In this document: positions 16,088 to 24,730 of the stretch, one piece after another | Numbering within the stretch: the first letter of the stretch is position 1 | Layout of the letters: every line of letters begins with the position of its first letter | Source: Bacteroidales bacterium | GTDB taxonomy: Bacteria; Bacteroidota; Bacteroidia; Bacteroidales; UBA932 | Assembly (NCBI GenBank): GCA_017445015.1 | Contig: JAFSVL010000078.1 | Coordinates: 1-33,908 of the forward strand | DNA length: 33,908 bases | Direction: 5' to 3' | Notes under the pieces: model-generated | The model's database searches: none | Told to the model about the DNA's origin: nothing | What the model saw: the letters and a program-made list of their open reading frames with translations, nothing else | Program-made: the position numbers and the translations under genes

Positions 16088-17278
16088 ATGTATAAGAGGG
16101 CTCAATATGAGATACTTGCCAAGAGAATGGCAGAGAAGCGTCGGTTTATCCAGGTAATCATGGGACCGAGACAGGTGGGGAAATCCACGCTTATGAAGCA
16201 GGTGGTGAAAAACCAGGACATTCCGCACCTGTTCTACACTGCGGACGCCGTGCCAGTCACGAACTTCGGATGGATCAGCGACTGCTGGAATGCCGCCAGG
16301 GCAAAGATGAAGGTAGAGAAACTACCGGAGATCATCTTGATTATCGATGAAATCCAGAAGATTGTCGGGTGGAGTGAAATCGTAAAAAAAGAATGGGACG
16401 ACGATACTTTTAATGACATCCCCCTGAAAGTCATCCTGCTTGGCTCCTCGCGGGTGATGCTGGACAAGGGTCTGGCCGACAGTCTGCAGGGGAGGTTCGA
16501 GCGTATTATTCTCTCACACTGGTCATTTGCCGAAATGCGCGATGCCTTCGGATTCTCGCTGGAGCAGTATATTTACTACGGTGCTTATCCGGGTTCTGCA
16601 GAATTAATTGACGACCCCGAGCGCTGGAGGAATTATATCAGCGGCTCCATCGTGGATGCAACCATCAACAAGGACATCCTCGTTAACGAGAAGATTGCCA
16701 AGCCTGCTCTGCTGCGGCAGACTTTCGAGTTATCATCGGCCTATTCCGGGCAGGAGTTGTCGCTGACAAAGATGATGGGCCAAATGACCGATGCGGGCAA
16801 CACGACGACCATCACCGGCTATCTGAATCTGTTGTCACAGGCCGGGCTTGTATGCAGCCTGAACAAGTATGCCATAGATATGGCCCGGAAAAAGAATTCC
16901 GTTCCAAAGCACCAGGTCTACAACAATGCCCTGAGAACGCTCTATTGCGAGAAGCCCTTGGAGGATGCCGTTGTGGACCGGAAACTCTGGGGGAGGCTGT
17001 ACGAGTCCGCCGTTGGCGCACATATCAAGAGCTATGCATATGCGGGCGAATACAAGGTGTACTATTGGCGCACGAAACCAGGCTGCGAAGTGGACTATGT
17101 GCTGGAGAAGAAAGGGAAACTGGTAGCCATAGAGGTCAAAAGCAACGAGGACGATTGGAACGTCGGCCTCACGGAATTCAAAGAGGCCTTCAAGCCTTAT
17201 CTTTCGCTTGTCATCGGTCGCGGCGGCATGCAGGCCGAGGATTTCCTTTCTATGAATCCTGTGGATTTGTTTAAATAA
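16088..17278 (+). CDS. AAA family ATPase with DUF4143 C-terminal domain
   Basis: A 396-residue protein of the AAA_14/DUF4143 group common in Bacteroidota. Walker A is GPRQVGKST (about 26-34 from this start), Walker B is ILIIDEIQ (about 92-99), and the C-terminal DUF4143 region ends in a PD-(D/E)XK-like signature: CEVDYVLEKKGKLVAIEVKSN. Such proteins are cytoplasmic ATPases of unknown role, some with nuclease-like tails, often in mobile or defence islands. Start: ATG 16088 (MYKRAQYEIL); a GTG at 16082 is also in frame. It has its own promoter with a duplicated motif and is flanked by short direct repeats. GC is lower than in the proline operon, which suggests an acquired gene. Confidence 0.85.
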   Translation: MYKRAQYEILAKRMAEKRRFIQVIMGPRQVGKSTLMKQVVKNQDIPHLFYTADAVPVTNFGWISDCWNAARAKMKVEKLPEIILIIDEIQKIVGWSEIVKKEWDDDTFNDIPLKVILLGSSRVMLDKGLADSLQGRFERIILSHWSFAEMRDAFGFSLEQYIYYGAYPGSAELIDDPERWRNYISGSIVDATINKDILVNEKIAKPALLRQTFELSSAYSGQELSLTKMMGQMTDAGNTTTITGYLNLLSQAGLVCSLNKYAIDMARKKNSVPKHQVYNNALRTLYCEKPLEDAVVDRKLWGRLYESAVGAHIKSYAYAGEYKVYYWRTKPGCEVDYVLEKKGKLVAIEVKSNEDDWNVGLTEFKEAFKPYLSLVIGRGGMQAEDFLSMNPVDLFK

Positions 17279-17291
17279 AAACGAAGTTCAG

Positions 17292-17310
17292 CGCCCTGGA
17301 ACTCCTGTAA
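17292..17310 (+). repeat. Direct repeat flanking ATPase gene, copy 2
   Basis: Nineteen bases ending in AACTCCTGTAA, matching 16 of 19 positions of the end of the TSCPD gene (15995-16013). Read in frame it would give SALELL-stop versus HALKLL-stop, so it may be a leftover of a related gene end. The adjacent TCCTG/CAGGA hairpin (about 17303-17319) could serve as a weak terminator. Confidence 0.4.
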
Positions 17311-17331
17311 ACTCAGGATTCAGAAAGAGAC

Positions 17332-17862
17332 TCACCGGAATGTAGAAATCCGGCGAAGATGCACATGGGGCAGGTCTTCGTAAGTCAATGTATTCTTATC
17401 AAGGATAACCAATAAGTCCGGTTCTCCGTAGAGTTTGTTGTACAGTAACGGATAATCACGATAGTCCGTATGAATCTTTCCGTCGATGAAGAGGACCTTT
17501 CTTATATTGCGCTGAATAAACACTGAGCGAGGTTTGTCTACACGGCCGTTGTTGTACTTCGGCAAACTCTCCCTCCCCTGATCATACTCCAGCATAAATA
17601 CTTCGTTATCAAGGACGCTGTAAGCGATTTCCGATTCCTGATCATAATGCAGGTAATGGGTGAACTGACTTGTGCCCGAATCCCGGAAAACCGCCCAGTC
17701 ACCTGCAATGTCAACGCTTTTTCCCTTCCCGTCAACGATGACGGTGCTACGGTTAAACGTTCCGGGAAGAAGGTTTTCATCGATCTTCCCGCAACCGGAC
17801 AGACAAACTACCGCAAAGAGCAGCATACTCATCCTGGGAGAACAATACAAGTAAGACATCAT
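17332..17862 (-). CDS. Hypothetical lipoprotein
   Basis: A 176-residue protein with a lipoprotein signal: MSMLLFAVVCLSGC, with the lipobox cysteine at about residue 24. After the signal come GKIDENLLPGTFNRSTVIVD and a beta-rich, Tyr/Asp-rich body ending DLPHVHLRRISTFR. I recognise no domain. ATG 17862 (MMSYLYCS) is preferred because AGGAAG precedes it directly; the ATG at 17832 would leave a shorter, still valid, signal, and the frame is open back to 17961. It is convergent with the ATPase gene upstream in the window. AT-rich relative to the housekeeping genes. Probably faces the periplasm or cell surface. Confidence 0.6.
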   Translation of the reverse strand: MMSYLYCSPRMSMLLFAVVCLSGCGKIDENLLPGTFNRSTVIVDGKGKSVDIAGDWAVFRDSGTSQFTHYLHYDQESEIAYSVLDNEVFMLEYDQGRESLPKYNNGRVDKPRSVFIQRNIRKVLFIDGKIHTDYRDYPLLYNKLYGEPDLLVILDKNTLTYEDLPHVHLRRISTFR

Positions 17863-17980
17863 CTTCCTGATTTTTGGTTCCCTATTTTCAAGATGCGTGC
17901 CTGAATTCCACGCGTCCCCTGCTTGATGAGCCCCTCTGCGCAAATTGTTGGCATTTTTCATGTGCCGCCCGCGAGTGGAT

Positions 17981-18011
17981 TTTGTCAGTCCGAAAAATAA
18001 TTATACCTTTG
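17981..18011 (+). promoter_or_regulatory. Perfect Bacteroidota promoter for small RNA
   Basis: TTTG (17981-17984), 19 bases, TACCTTTG (18004-18011). This matches the consensus at every fixed position and spacing. No open frame of normal size begins downstream on this strand before the terminator at 18091-18116, so it most likely drives a non-coding RNA. Confidence 0.8.
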
Positions 18012-18017
18012 CAACGG

Positions 18018-18116
18018 AATCGTCACGGGGAATTCGGGCAGAAGGGATGACAACCCTCTCAAGTAATCTTGATGCGAGCCCCACAAAGTCGCCGCCTGGG
18101 CGGCTTTTATTTTTTA
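18018..18116 (+). ncRNA. Candidate small structured RNA
   Basis: About 100 bases bounded by a perfect promoter and an intrinsic terminator. Inside, short arms can pair: CGGGG with the GCCCC at about 18077-18082 as a closing stem; AGGG with CCCT around 18041-18056; and TCAAG/CTTGA around the TAAT loop near 18059-18072. This gives a two-hairpin core closed by an outer stem, then the terminator. I compared it by eye with SRP RNA, 6S RNA, tmRNA and common riboswitches and saw no match. It is encoded between two minus-strand genes and antisense to neither, except that its terminator touches the last codons of the gene at 18107-18502. Confidence 0.55.
18091..18116 (+). terminator. Intrinsic terminator of the small RNA
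   Basis: GCCGC (18091-18095), a 4-base loop, GCGGC (18100-18104), then TTTTATTTTTT. A classic stem plus T tract. It overlaps the TAA stop of the convergent gene at 18107-18502, and the same stem with AAAG on the other side would not work in the minus direction. Confidence 0.75.
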
Positions 18117-18502
18117 TCCCATGCGGAAACGCAATACTGCACGTACTCTCCTGTTGTTCGTTGCCGTCCAACAATCAGCCTTGCTGATTTGTGACGCATA
18201 ATCAGTATTTCCGAGAACGGCTTCTGATTCTCGTCACCTCGTTTTGGAGACGTCTTTTTCATCAAGACTGCATTGGATAGAATTTCTGTCAGGCGAAATA
18301 CTTCCAAGGTAGATTCATATGAAGCAGATGCCTGCCCGGCTGTCTCGTTGATGGATTTGAATTTTACACAGATATCAGCATTCAACGCATGATTCCAAAC
18401 GCGTTTACCGGGATGTTCGGCACTCCACGTAGCATAAAAATCTTTAATGCTTTGTTTCCGGGCCTTGTTGTCCTCACGGCCATTTCCCCTCGTCATCTCC
18501 AT
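18107..18502 (-). CDS. Conserved hypothetical protein of Bacteroidota type
   Basis: A 131-residue basic protein. Core pieces are KQSIKDFYATWSAEHPGKRVW, FKSINETAGQASASYESTLE, and a C-terminal RLIVGRQRTTGEYVQYCVSA. Proteins with the same layout (a ...FY..W...HP..+V.N start, a SINET and STL.V segment, and a final VG...T.E.VQYC) are frequent hypotheticals in Bacteroides; this is from recall. The last strand vaguely resembles BECR-fold toxins and nucleases, which is speculation. Start at ATG 18502; a -7-like TATGTTTG on the minus strand lies at 18528-18521, without a good -33 box. Neighbours are the small RNA and repeat copies, so the region is accessory. Confidence 0.65.
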   Translation of the reverse strand: MEMTRGNGREDNKARKQSIKDFYATWSAEHPGKRVWNHALNADICVKFKSINETAGQASASYESTLEVFRLTEILSNAVLMKKTSPKRGDENQKPFSEILIMRHKSARLIVGRQRTTGEYVQYCVSAWDKK

Positions 18503-18520
18503 TATCGCGGCATGTTTTTA

Positions 18521-18528
18521 CAAACATA
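18521..18528 (-). promoter_or_regulatory. -7 box upstream of hypothetical gene
   Basis: TATGTTTG on the minus strand, 18 bases before the ATG at 18502. It matches TAnnTTTG, but no TTTG sits at the expected distance upstream, so this is a partial promoter match only. Confidence 0.35.
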
Positions 18529-18585
18529 TGAATTTGTTTTCGTTAAAAACGTTAATATCCACAATCAGACGGCGAAGTCCAGCAC

Positions 18586-18729
18586 CCAACTTCGTCAAAG
18601 GGACCTCCCTTCAAACAAAAACCCTGGATCTAGTATGATGCCAGGTACCAGAGGGACCTTGCTTCGTACAATATCGCCCTAAATTGAACACCGAGAGGTC
18701 CCTCCATGGTCCCACGTGCTATAGGGACG
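18586..18729 (+). repeat. Structured repeat family A, copy 2
   Basis: Aligns with 1031-1220. Outer arms are AAGGGACCTCCC (18598-18609) and GAGAGGTCCCTC (18693-18704), pairing at 10 of 12 positions. At arm position 6 this copy has A (18603) opposite T (18699), while copy 1 has C (1050) opposite G (1146): a compensatory pair change. The inner hairpin CCAGGT/ACCTTG (18641-18646, 18656-18661) keeps five of six pairs, and the last hairpin GGTCCC/GGGACG (18708-18713, 18724-18729) is nearly intact, with a loop matching copy 1 at 8 of 10 bases. CTTCAAACAAAA and GCTTCGTAC are conserved. Confidence 0.6.
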
Positions 18730-18754
18730 GCCTGGCGTCCGGGAAACAGCGGGG

Positions 18755-18813
18755 AGCGGCGGGAGGGGTTCTGCATCCGAAGGACGTGGCCACCCGCGGC
18801 CACGGGGAGCGGG
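18755..18813 (+). repeat. Repeat family B, copy 2
   Basis: Matches 4656-4713 at most positions. Here the core hairpin is perfect: GTGGCC, loop ACCCGC, GGCCAC (18786-18803). It follows 26 bases after copy 2 of family A, while the other B copy stands alone, so A and B are separable modules. Confidence 0.6.
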
Positions 18814-18944
18814 TAGGGTCTGCCGGAGACGAGTTCTTGCCCAGCAAGGACGAAGGAAACGGTGGAAGGGTCCGGAGTGAGCTTAGCGAGCATGCAGTCC
18901 CAGACCGGCACAGGCAGCCGCTTTCAGGAATGCCACCCGCGACT

Positions 18945-18976
18945 ATTGGAATTTTCTTCGATTATTTCGATATTTG
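18945..18976 (+). promoter_or_regulatory. Likely promoter of the thr operon
   Basis: ATTG (18945-18948), 20 bases, GATATTTG (18969-18976). Each box differs from the Bacteroidota consensus at one position. Expected transcription start is near 18983, giving a leader of about 37 bases before thrA. No T-box, attenuator hairpin or threonine-rich leader peptide is visible in that leader. Confidence 0.5.
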
Positions 18977-19019
18977 TAAGTTTGGTGCCCGCGTGGGCGC
19001 GTCAAGGCTATAGAAAGTT

Positions 19020-21452
19020 ATGAACGTACTGAAATTCGGGGGAAGTTCGGTGGGAAGCGTAGCGCCCCTGCAGAATGTCAAAAACATCGTCGCCCTCCAT
19101 GACGAAGGGGTTGTGGTCGTTGTCTCGGCACTCGGCGGAATCACCGACCAGTTGCTGGAAGTGTCCACAATGGCGGAACGAGGCGATGAAACTTTCCGCA
19201 CCCGCCTTGCCGCGATAAAGGAGCGGCATACGGAGATCATGGACGCCTGCGTCCCGGGGGACATGGCCCTTCGCGCCGAAATCGAAAAACTGCTCGGATC
19301 CCTCGGCGCCCTCTGCGAAGGGGTGTTTTCCCTGCGCGTACTGCCCGAAAAGACCGCCGGCGAAATCGTCAGTTTCGGGGAACGCATGTCCTCGCTCATC
19401 ATTGCGGCGATGCTTCCGGGTGCGAGACGCTACGATGCCCTGAATTTCATCAAGACCACCCGCCGTTCCGGAAAGACCGTCCTGGATTCCGAACTGACCG
19501 AGCGTCTGGTCTGCGAAACGTTCAAGGACTTCGGGGCGGGCCGCATTGCCGTCGTCCCCGGTTTTATCTCTACGGACAGCCGCAGCGGCGAGATTACCAA
19601 CCTGGGCCGCGGCGGTTCCGACTACACCGCCAGCATCATCGCCGCGGCGCTCAATGCCGACCGGCTGGAAATCTGGACGGACGTGGACGGCTTCATGACC
19701 GCAGACCCGCGCATCATCAGCACTTCCTACGTGATCGACACCCTCAGTTACGAGGAAGCGATGGAACTGTGCAACTTCGGCGCGAAGGTCATCTACCCGC
19801 CCTCGCTGTATCCGGTCTGCGCAAAGGACATCGACATCCTGATCAAAAACACGTTCCATCCGGAGGCCAAAGGCACCGTCATCAGCCGGGAGCACCGCGG
19901 CGGGGAATTCCCCGTCACGGGAATCTCCTCTATCGAGGACAGCTGCGTGATGACGGTCTCCGCACCTTCGATGGCGGGTATCGTGGGCGTCAACAGCCGC
20001 ATTTTCGGCACCCTTGCCGATGCGGGGATCAGCGTATTCCTCGTCAGCCAGTCTTCTTCGGAAACGGGCATTTCCATCGGCATCAGTGCCGGTGACGCAA
20101 AAAAGGCGGTGGAACTGCTCGGGGCGGAATTCGAGCACGAAATCGCCGAAGGGTCGATGGCCCCGGTGGAATACCGCGACGATGTGGCGACGGTCGCCAT
20201 CGTCGGGGAAAACATGCGGCAGAACTCCGGCGTGGCCGGCAAATTGTTCACCACGCTCGGGCGCAACGGCATCAGCATTATCGCCCTGGCCCAGGGTACG
20301 GAGGAGCGCAACATCTCCTTCGTGGTGGAAAAACAGTACCTGCGCAAATCGCTCAATATCATCCACGACAGTTTCTTCCTGTCCGAGTACCAGGAACTGA
20401 ACCTTTTCATCTGCGGAACGGGTACGGTGGGCGGCCAGTTGATCGAACAGATTACCGCCCAGCGGGAAAACCTGATGAAAGAACGGAACCTGAAACTGAA
20501 TATCGTGGGTATCGCCCGCAGCAGGAAAGGGATCTTCGACCGGGAAGGGCTGGACGGCGCGCATTACCGCGAACTCATCGAGTATGAAGGAATTCCCCTC
20601 GACACGCGGAAACTTCGTGACGAGGTGATCGGCATGAACATCTTCAATTCGGTGTTCGTGGACTGCACCGCCAGCACGGAGGTCGCGTCGCTGTACGCCG
20701 ATTTTTTCAACCGGGGCATTTCCGTGGTGGCCGCCAACAAGATCGCGGCTTCTTCCGATTACGGCAACTACCGCCGCCTCAAGGAAACGGCCCTGAAACG
20801 CAATGTCAAATACCTGTTCGAAGCCAATGTCGGCGCGGGACTGCCGATTATCAACACCATCAACGACCTGGTAAACAGCGGCGACAAGATTGAAAAGATC
20901 GAAGCGGTGCTGAGCGGGACGCTGAATTTCATTTTCAACACCCTTTCCGCCGACATCCCCTTCAGCCGCACGGTCAGGATGGCGCAGGAGCAGGGGTTCT
21001 CGGAACCGGATCCGCGCATCGACCTTTCCGGGAAGGACGTCATCCGCAAACTGGTCATCCTGGCCCGCGAAGCCGGATATGAAGTGAACCAGGAGGATGT
21101 GGAGGCGCATCTTTTCATCCCCGCGGAGTTCTTCGAATGCAGCCTGGAGGAATTCTGGGCCAAACTGCCGTCCCTCGACGCGGAATTCGAAAGCCGCCGC
21201 AGGGAACTTGAGCGCCGCGGCGAGCGCTGGCGCTTCGTCGCCAAAATGGAGAACGGCAAATTCTCCGTATCGCTGCAGACCGTGGACAGCCTGCACTCCT
21301 TCTATGTGCTGGACGGCTCCAACAATATCGTCCTGCTTACGACCGAGCGCTATCACGAGCATCCGATGCTCATACAGGGTTACGGTGCCGGGGCGGGCGT
21401 CACCGCAGCGGGCGTGTTCGCCGACATCATGAGTATCGCAAACATTCACTGA
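19020..21452 (+). CDS. thrA: Bifunctional aspartokinase / homoserine dehydrogenase
   Basis: An 810-residue fusion that carries out the first and third steps from aspartate to threonine. The aspartokinase part (about 1-300) starts VLKFGGSSVGS and has the FISTDSRSGEITNLGRGGSDYTA signature (near 182-204). Two ACT-type regulatory segments lie at about 310-450 (IVGVNSRIFGTLADAGIS and NSGVAGKLFTTLGRNGIS). The homoserine dehydrogenase part starts at about 460 with GTGTVGG (466-472), and has VSGTLNFIFN-like and FSEPDPRIDLSGKDV motifs. Threonine feedback inhibition is expected from the ACT region. It heads a tight operon with thrB (1-base gap), thrC (4-base overlap) and asd (1-base gap). Confidence 0.95.
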   Translation: MNVLKFGGSSVGSVAPLQNVKNIVALHDEGVVVVVSALGGITDQLLEVSTMAERGDETFRTRLAAIKERHTEIMDACVPGDMALRAEIEKLLGSLGALCEGVFSLRVLPEKTAGEIVSFGERMSSLIIAAMLPGARRYDALNFIKTTRRSGKTVLDSELTERLVCETFKDFGAGRIAVVPGFISTDSRSGEITNLGRGGSDYTASIIAAALNADRLEIWTDVDGFMTADPRIISTSYVIDTLSYEEAMELCNFGAKVIYPPSLYPVCAKDIDILIKNTFHPEAKGTVISREHRGGEFPVTGISSIEDSCVMTVSAPSMAGIVGVNSRIFGTLADAGISVFLVSQSSSETGISIGISAGDAKKAVELLGAEFEHEIAEGSMAPVEYRDDVATVAIVGENMRQNSGVAGKLFTTLGRNGISIIALAQGTEERNISFVVEKQYLRKSLNIIHDSFFLSEYQELNLFICGTGTVGGQLIEQITAQRENLMKERNLKLNIVGIARSRKGIFDREGLDGAHYRELIEYEGIPLDTRKLRDEVIGMNIFNSVFVDCTASTEVASLYADFFNRGISVVAANKIAASSDYGNYRRLKETALKRNVKYLFEANVGAGLPIINTINDLVNSGDKIEKIEAVLSGTLNFIFNTLSADIPFSRTVRMAQEQGFSEPDPRIDLSGKDVIRKLVILAREAGYEVNQEDVEAHLFIPAEFFECSLEEFWAKLPSLDAEFESRRRELERRGERWRFVAKMENGKFSVSLQTVDSLHSFYVLDGSNNIVLLTTERYHEHPMLIQGYGAGAGVTAAGVFADIMSIANIH

Positions 21453-21453
21453 G

Positions 21454-22374
21454 ATGAGTACTGTAAGGGTTTTCGCACCGGCTTCGATCGCCAACCTGGG
21501 CTGCGGCTTCGATATCATCGGGCTCGCGCTCGATGAAGTGGGCGATGTACTGGAAATGAGCGCTTCCGAGGGCGCGGGCATCAGTATTGTCAACGAAACG
21601 GACATTCCCCTGCCTGAAGACCCGGAGAAGAACGTCATTACTCCGGTGATCCGCAAATTCCTGGAAATTACCGGGAAACAGGCACATATCGACGTGCGCA
21701 TCACCCGCAAGATCAGTCCGGGCTCAGGTATCGGCTCCAGCGCCGCATCGAGCGCCGCGGCAGCTTACGGCATGAATCTTCTCTTCGACTGTCCGCTGAC
21801 CGAAGAGGACACGGTGCTCTGTGCGATGGAAGGAGAAAACCTGGCGAGCGGCGGCTATCATGCCGACAACGCCGCGCCCGCGGTGATGGGCGGCATCGTG
21901 CTCATCCGCGGCTACGAGCCCCTCGACCTCATCAAGATTCCCGTACCGGGCAATTTTTATTGCGCGGTCGTCCACCCCGATATCGTGGTCTCCACCAAAG
22001 AGGCCCGCAGCATACTCCCCCGCGAAATCCCCCTGCATAATGCCATCCGCCAGTGGGGCAATGTAGGCGGAATGGTGGCCGGACTCTACTCAGGCAACAT
22101 GGAACTCGTGGGAAGGGCGATGAAAGACATCGTGGCGGAACCTTACCGCAAGGCCTTCATCCCGGGATTCGACAATCTTCGTGAGAAATTGCTGAACGCC
22201 GGTTCGCTGGCGATGAATATCGCGGGTTCCGGCCCTTCGGTCTTCGCGCTTGCAGACCATTATGAAACGGCCTACCGCGCCCGGAAAATCATGAATGCAC
22301 ACTTTGATGCGCTGGGCATCGCCTACGAGTCCTACGCCATCAAGATTACCAACAAGGGGGCCAGAGAGATATGA
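21454..22374 (+). CDS. thrB: Homoserine kinase
   Basis: A 306-residue GHMP kinase that phosphorylates homoserine. The N terminus VFAPASIANLGCGFDIIGLA and the ATP-binding motif ISPGSGIGSSAASSAAA (about 88-104) are diagnostic, with the C-terminal AGSGPSVFALA glycine-rich motif near 267-277. Length is normal. It starts one base after the thrA stop and its stop overlaps thrC as ATGA, so translation is coupled through the operon. Confidence 0.94.
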   Translation: MSTVRVFAPASIANLGCGFDIIGLALDEVGDVLEMSASEGAGISIVNETDIPLPEDPEKNVITPVIRKFLEITGKQAHIDVRITRKISPGSGIGSSAASSAAAAYGMNLLFDCPLTEEDTVLCAMEGENLASGGYHADNAAPAVMGGIVLIRGYEPLDLIKIPVPGNFYCAVVHPDIVVSTKEARSILPREIPLHNAIRQWGNVGGMVAGLYSGNMELVGRAMKDIVAEPYRKAFIPGFDNLREKLLNAGSLAMNIAGSGPSVFALADHYETAYRARKIMNAHFDALGIAYESYAIKITNKGAREI

Positions 22375-23666
22375 TGTACTACAGTACAAACGGAAAGGCC
22401 CCGGACGCCACACTGGAAAAAGCGGTGGTCCGCGGCCTTGCGGAAGACCGTGGCCTGTATATGCCCCGGTCGCTGAAAACACTCCCGGAGCATTTCTACG
22501 CGCACATCCATGAGATGGACTTCCGGGACATCGCGTGCACTGCGGCGGATGCCCTCTTCGGCGAGGACATCGCCCCGGACGTGCTGCACCGCATGGTGCG
22601 GGATACGCTTTCCTTTGACTGCCCCGTCGTTAAAGTGGAAGACGGCATCTGGTCGCTTGAACTGTTCCACGGTCCCACCCTTGCCTTCAAGGACGTAGGC
22701 GCCCGCTTTATGGCGCGGATGCTGGGATACTTCGCCTCCGGGCGGGAGATCAACGTGCTCGTCGCCACCTCCGGCGATACCGGCAGCGCCGTGGCAAACG
22801 GGTTTCTCGGGGTCGATGGCGTCCGCGTGTTCGTACTCTACCCCAAGGGCAAGGTCAGTCCCATCCAGGAATGCCAGTTCACCACGCTCGGGCACAATAT
22901 TACGGCCCTTGAGATCGAAGGGAATTTCGACGACTGCCAGGCGCTGGTCAAAAATGCCTTTATGGATGCGGAATTGCGTGCGGCGCTTCCGCTCACATCG
23001 GCCAACAGCATCAACGTGGCAAGGTTCCTTCCGCAGTCGTTCTACTACTTCAACGCCTATGCGAGGCTGCGGGAGCAGGTATTCGACGGCGAGCCCGTCA
23101 TGTGCGTACCCAGCGGCAATTTCGGGAATCTCTGCGCCGCTCTGTTCGCAGCGAAAATGGGGCTTCCGCTGCGGAGATTCATCGCCGCGAACAATGCCAA
23201 CCGCGTATTTTTCGACTTCCTGCAGACCGGACGCTACAGCCCGCGGGCCAGCATACAGACCCTCGCGAATGCGATGGACGTGGGAGACCCGAGCAATTTC
23301 GCCCGAATATTCGAGTTGTACGGCAGGGATGCGGAGCGCGTCAGGGCGCAGATCAGCGGCGCCTTCGTGGACGATGCGACCATCTCCCGCAGCCTCCGGG
23401 AATGTCTCGCAGCCAACGGCTACCTGCTCGACCCGCACGGGGCCTGCGGCTATCGCGCCCTTAAAGACGGGCTGCAACCCGGAGAGACCGGCATTTTCTG
23501 CGAGACGGCCCATCCCGCCAAATTCAAGGAGAAAGTGGAAGCCATTACCGGAAGCGAAGTCGCCGTCCCGGAGCGGCTTGCCGCCTTTATGCGGGGCAGG
23601 AAGCAGAGCGTGGCGCTCGGCAGGGAATATCAGGGGTTCAGGGAATATTTAATGGAGTATAAATAA
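22371..23666 (+). CDS. thrC: Threonine synthase
   Basis: A 431-residue PLP enzyme that converts phosphohomoserine to threonine. The PLP lysine is Lys107 in [18 protein letters not shown]; the phosphate-binding loop appears as [33 protein letters not shown] is the other PLP contact region. The N-terminal [20 protein letters not shown] matches the longer, bacterial form of the enzyme. It overlaps thrB by 4 bases and asd follows after one base. Confidence 0.94.
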   Translation: MMYYSTNGKAPDATLEKAVVRGLAEDRGLYMPRSLKTLPEHFYAHIHEMDFRDIACTAADALFGEDIAPDVLHRMVRDTLSFDCPVVKVEDGIWSLELFHGPTLAFKDVGARFMARMLGYFASGREINVLVATSGDTGSAVANGFLGVDGVRVFVLYPKGKVSPIQECQFTTLGHNITALEIEGNFDDCQALVKNAFMDAELRAALPLTSANSINVARFLPQSFYYFNAYARLREQVFDGEPVMCVPSGNFGNLCAALFAAKMGLPLRRFIAANNANRVFFDFLQTGRYSPRASIQTLANAMDVGDPSNFARIFELYGRDAERVRAQISGAFVDDATISRSLRECLAANGYLLDPHGACGYRALKDGLQPGETGIFCETAHPAKFKEKVEAITGSEVAVPERLAAFMRGRKQSVALGREYQGFREYLMEYK

Positions 23667-23667
23667 G

Positions 23668-24672
23668 ATGAAAGTTGCGATTGTTGGCGCAAGCGGCGCC
23701 GTCGGGCAGGAGTTCCTGCGGGTTCTTGAGGAAAGGGATTTCCCCATTGATGAATTATTGCTGTTCGGCTCCGAACGCAGTGCGGGCCGAAAATACAGCT
23801 TCAAGGGCAAGGAATACGAGGTCAAACTGCTTCAGCACAATGACGACTTCAAGGGCGTGGACATCGCCTTCACTTCCGCAGGCGCCGGAACGTCCCGGGA
23901 ATTCGCATCTACGATCACGAAGTACGGCGCAGTCATGATCGACAATTCCAGTGCCTTCCGCATGGATGCGGACGTGCCGCTGGTGGTGCCCGAATGCAAT
24001 GCCGCCGATGCGCTTGTCCGCCCGCGGGGCATTATCGCCAACCCCAACTGCACGACCATCATGATGGTGGTCTGCCTGATGCCTATCGAGAGGCTGTCGC
24101 ACATCACCCGCATCCACGTCGCGAGTTATCAGTCTGCTTCCGGCGCCGGCGCGCAGGCCATGGCGGAACTGCAGCAGCAATATCGCGAAATTGTGGAAGG
24201 GAAGCCCGTCACCGTCGATAAATTCGCCTATCAACTGGCCTACAACGTCATTCCGCAGATTGATGTCTTTACGGACAACGGCTATACCAAGGAAGAGATG
24301 AAGATGTTCAACGAAACACGGAAGATCATGCACTCGGATGTCCGGTGCTCTGCGATGTGCGTCCGCATCTCCTCGCTGCGTTCCCATTCCGAGGCCGTGT
24401 GGGTAGAGACGGAAAAGCCGCTGAGCGTGGCCCAGGTGCAGGAAGCCCTGGCTGCCGCCCCGGGCGTAACGCTGCAGGACGACCCGGCTACAAAGACCTA
24501 TCCCATGCCGCTCTTTACCGGCGGAAAGGATGACATTTACGTAGGGCGGGTCCGCAAGGACCTGGCGTGCGGGAACGGCATTACCTTCTGGCTTTCCGGC
24601 GACCAGATCAAGAAGGGGGCTGCCCTCAACGCCGTCCAGATTGCAGAATACCTGATTCAAAACGATAAATGA
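23668..24672 (+). CDS. asd: Aspartate-semialdehyde dehydrogenase
   Basis: A 334-residue enzyme that reduces aspartyl phosphate to aspartate semialdehyde, the branch point for lysine, diaminopimelate, methionine and threonine. It has the NADP motif [11 protein letters not shown] (7-17), the catalytic cysteine in ANPNCTT (Cys128), and [13 protein letters not shown] downstream. Together with ThrA, ThrB and ThrC it gives the complete aspartate-to-threonine route in one operon. The palindromic element at 24731-24866 follows and probably closes the transcript. Confidence 0.95.
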   Translation: MKVAIVGASGAVGQEFLRVLEERDFPIDELLLFGSERSAGRKYSFKGKEYEVKLLQHNDDFKGVDIAFTSAGAGTSREFASTITKYGAVMIDNSSAFRMDADVPLVVPECNAADALVRPRGIIANPNCTTIMMVVCLMPIERLSHITRIHVASYQSASGAGAQAMAELQQQYREIVEGKPVTVDKFAYQLAYNVIPQIDVFTDNGYTKEEMKMFNETRKIMHSDVRCSAMCVRISSLRSHSEAVWVETEKPLSVAQVQEALAAAPGVTLQDDPATKTYPMPLFTGGKDDIYVGRVRKDLACGNGITFWLSGDQIKKGAALNAVQIAEYLIQNDK

Positions 24673-24730
24673 CGGCGCCGCTTCGCTACCGGACAGAAGA
24701 AGTTCGAATTTATAAATTATTTTAGGAACA

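Larger units (their letters stand above)
18503..18944. other. Gene-free interval with repeats
   Basis: No credible gene lies between the hypothetical gene at 18107-18502 and the thrA promoter. The interval changes from AT-rich to strongly GC-rich at about 18570 and holds copy 2 of repeat family A followed directly by copy 2 of family B. Open frames through it have no start context or recognisable motif. The last 130 bases before the thrA promoter (about 18814-18944) carry GC-rich sequence without an assigned function. Confidence 0.55.

Noticed and set aside
17863-17961. Longer N terminus for the hypothetical lipoprotein
   Set aside because: The extra 33 residues are charged and would bury the signal peptide and lipobox in the middle of the protein.
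19008-21710. 900-residue frame on the minus strand across thrA
   Set aside because: It is antisense to an unmistakable thrA and the start of thrB. Long open antisense frames are expected in GC-rich genes. Composition is low-complexity and Arg/Ala/Gly/Asp-rich with no motif.
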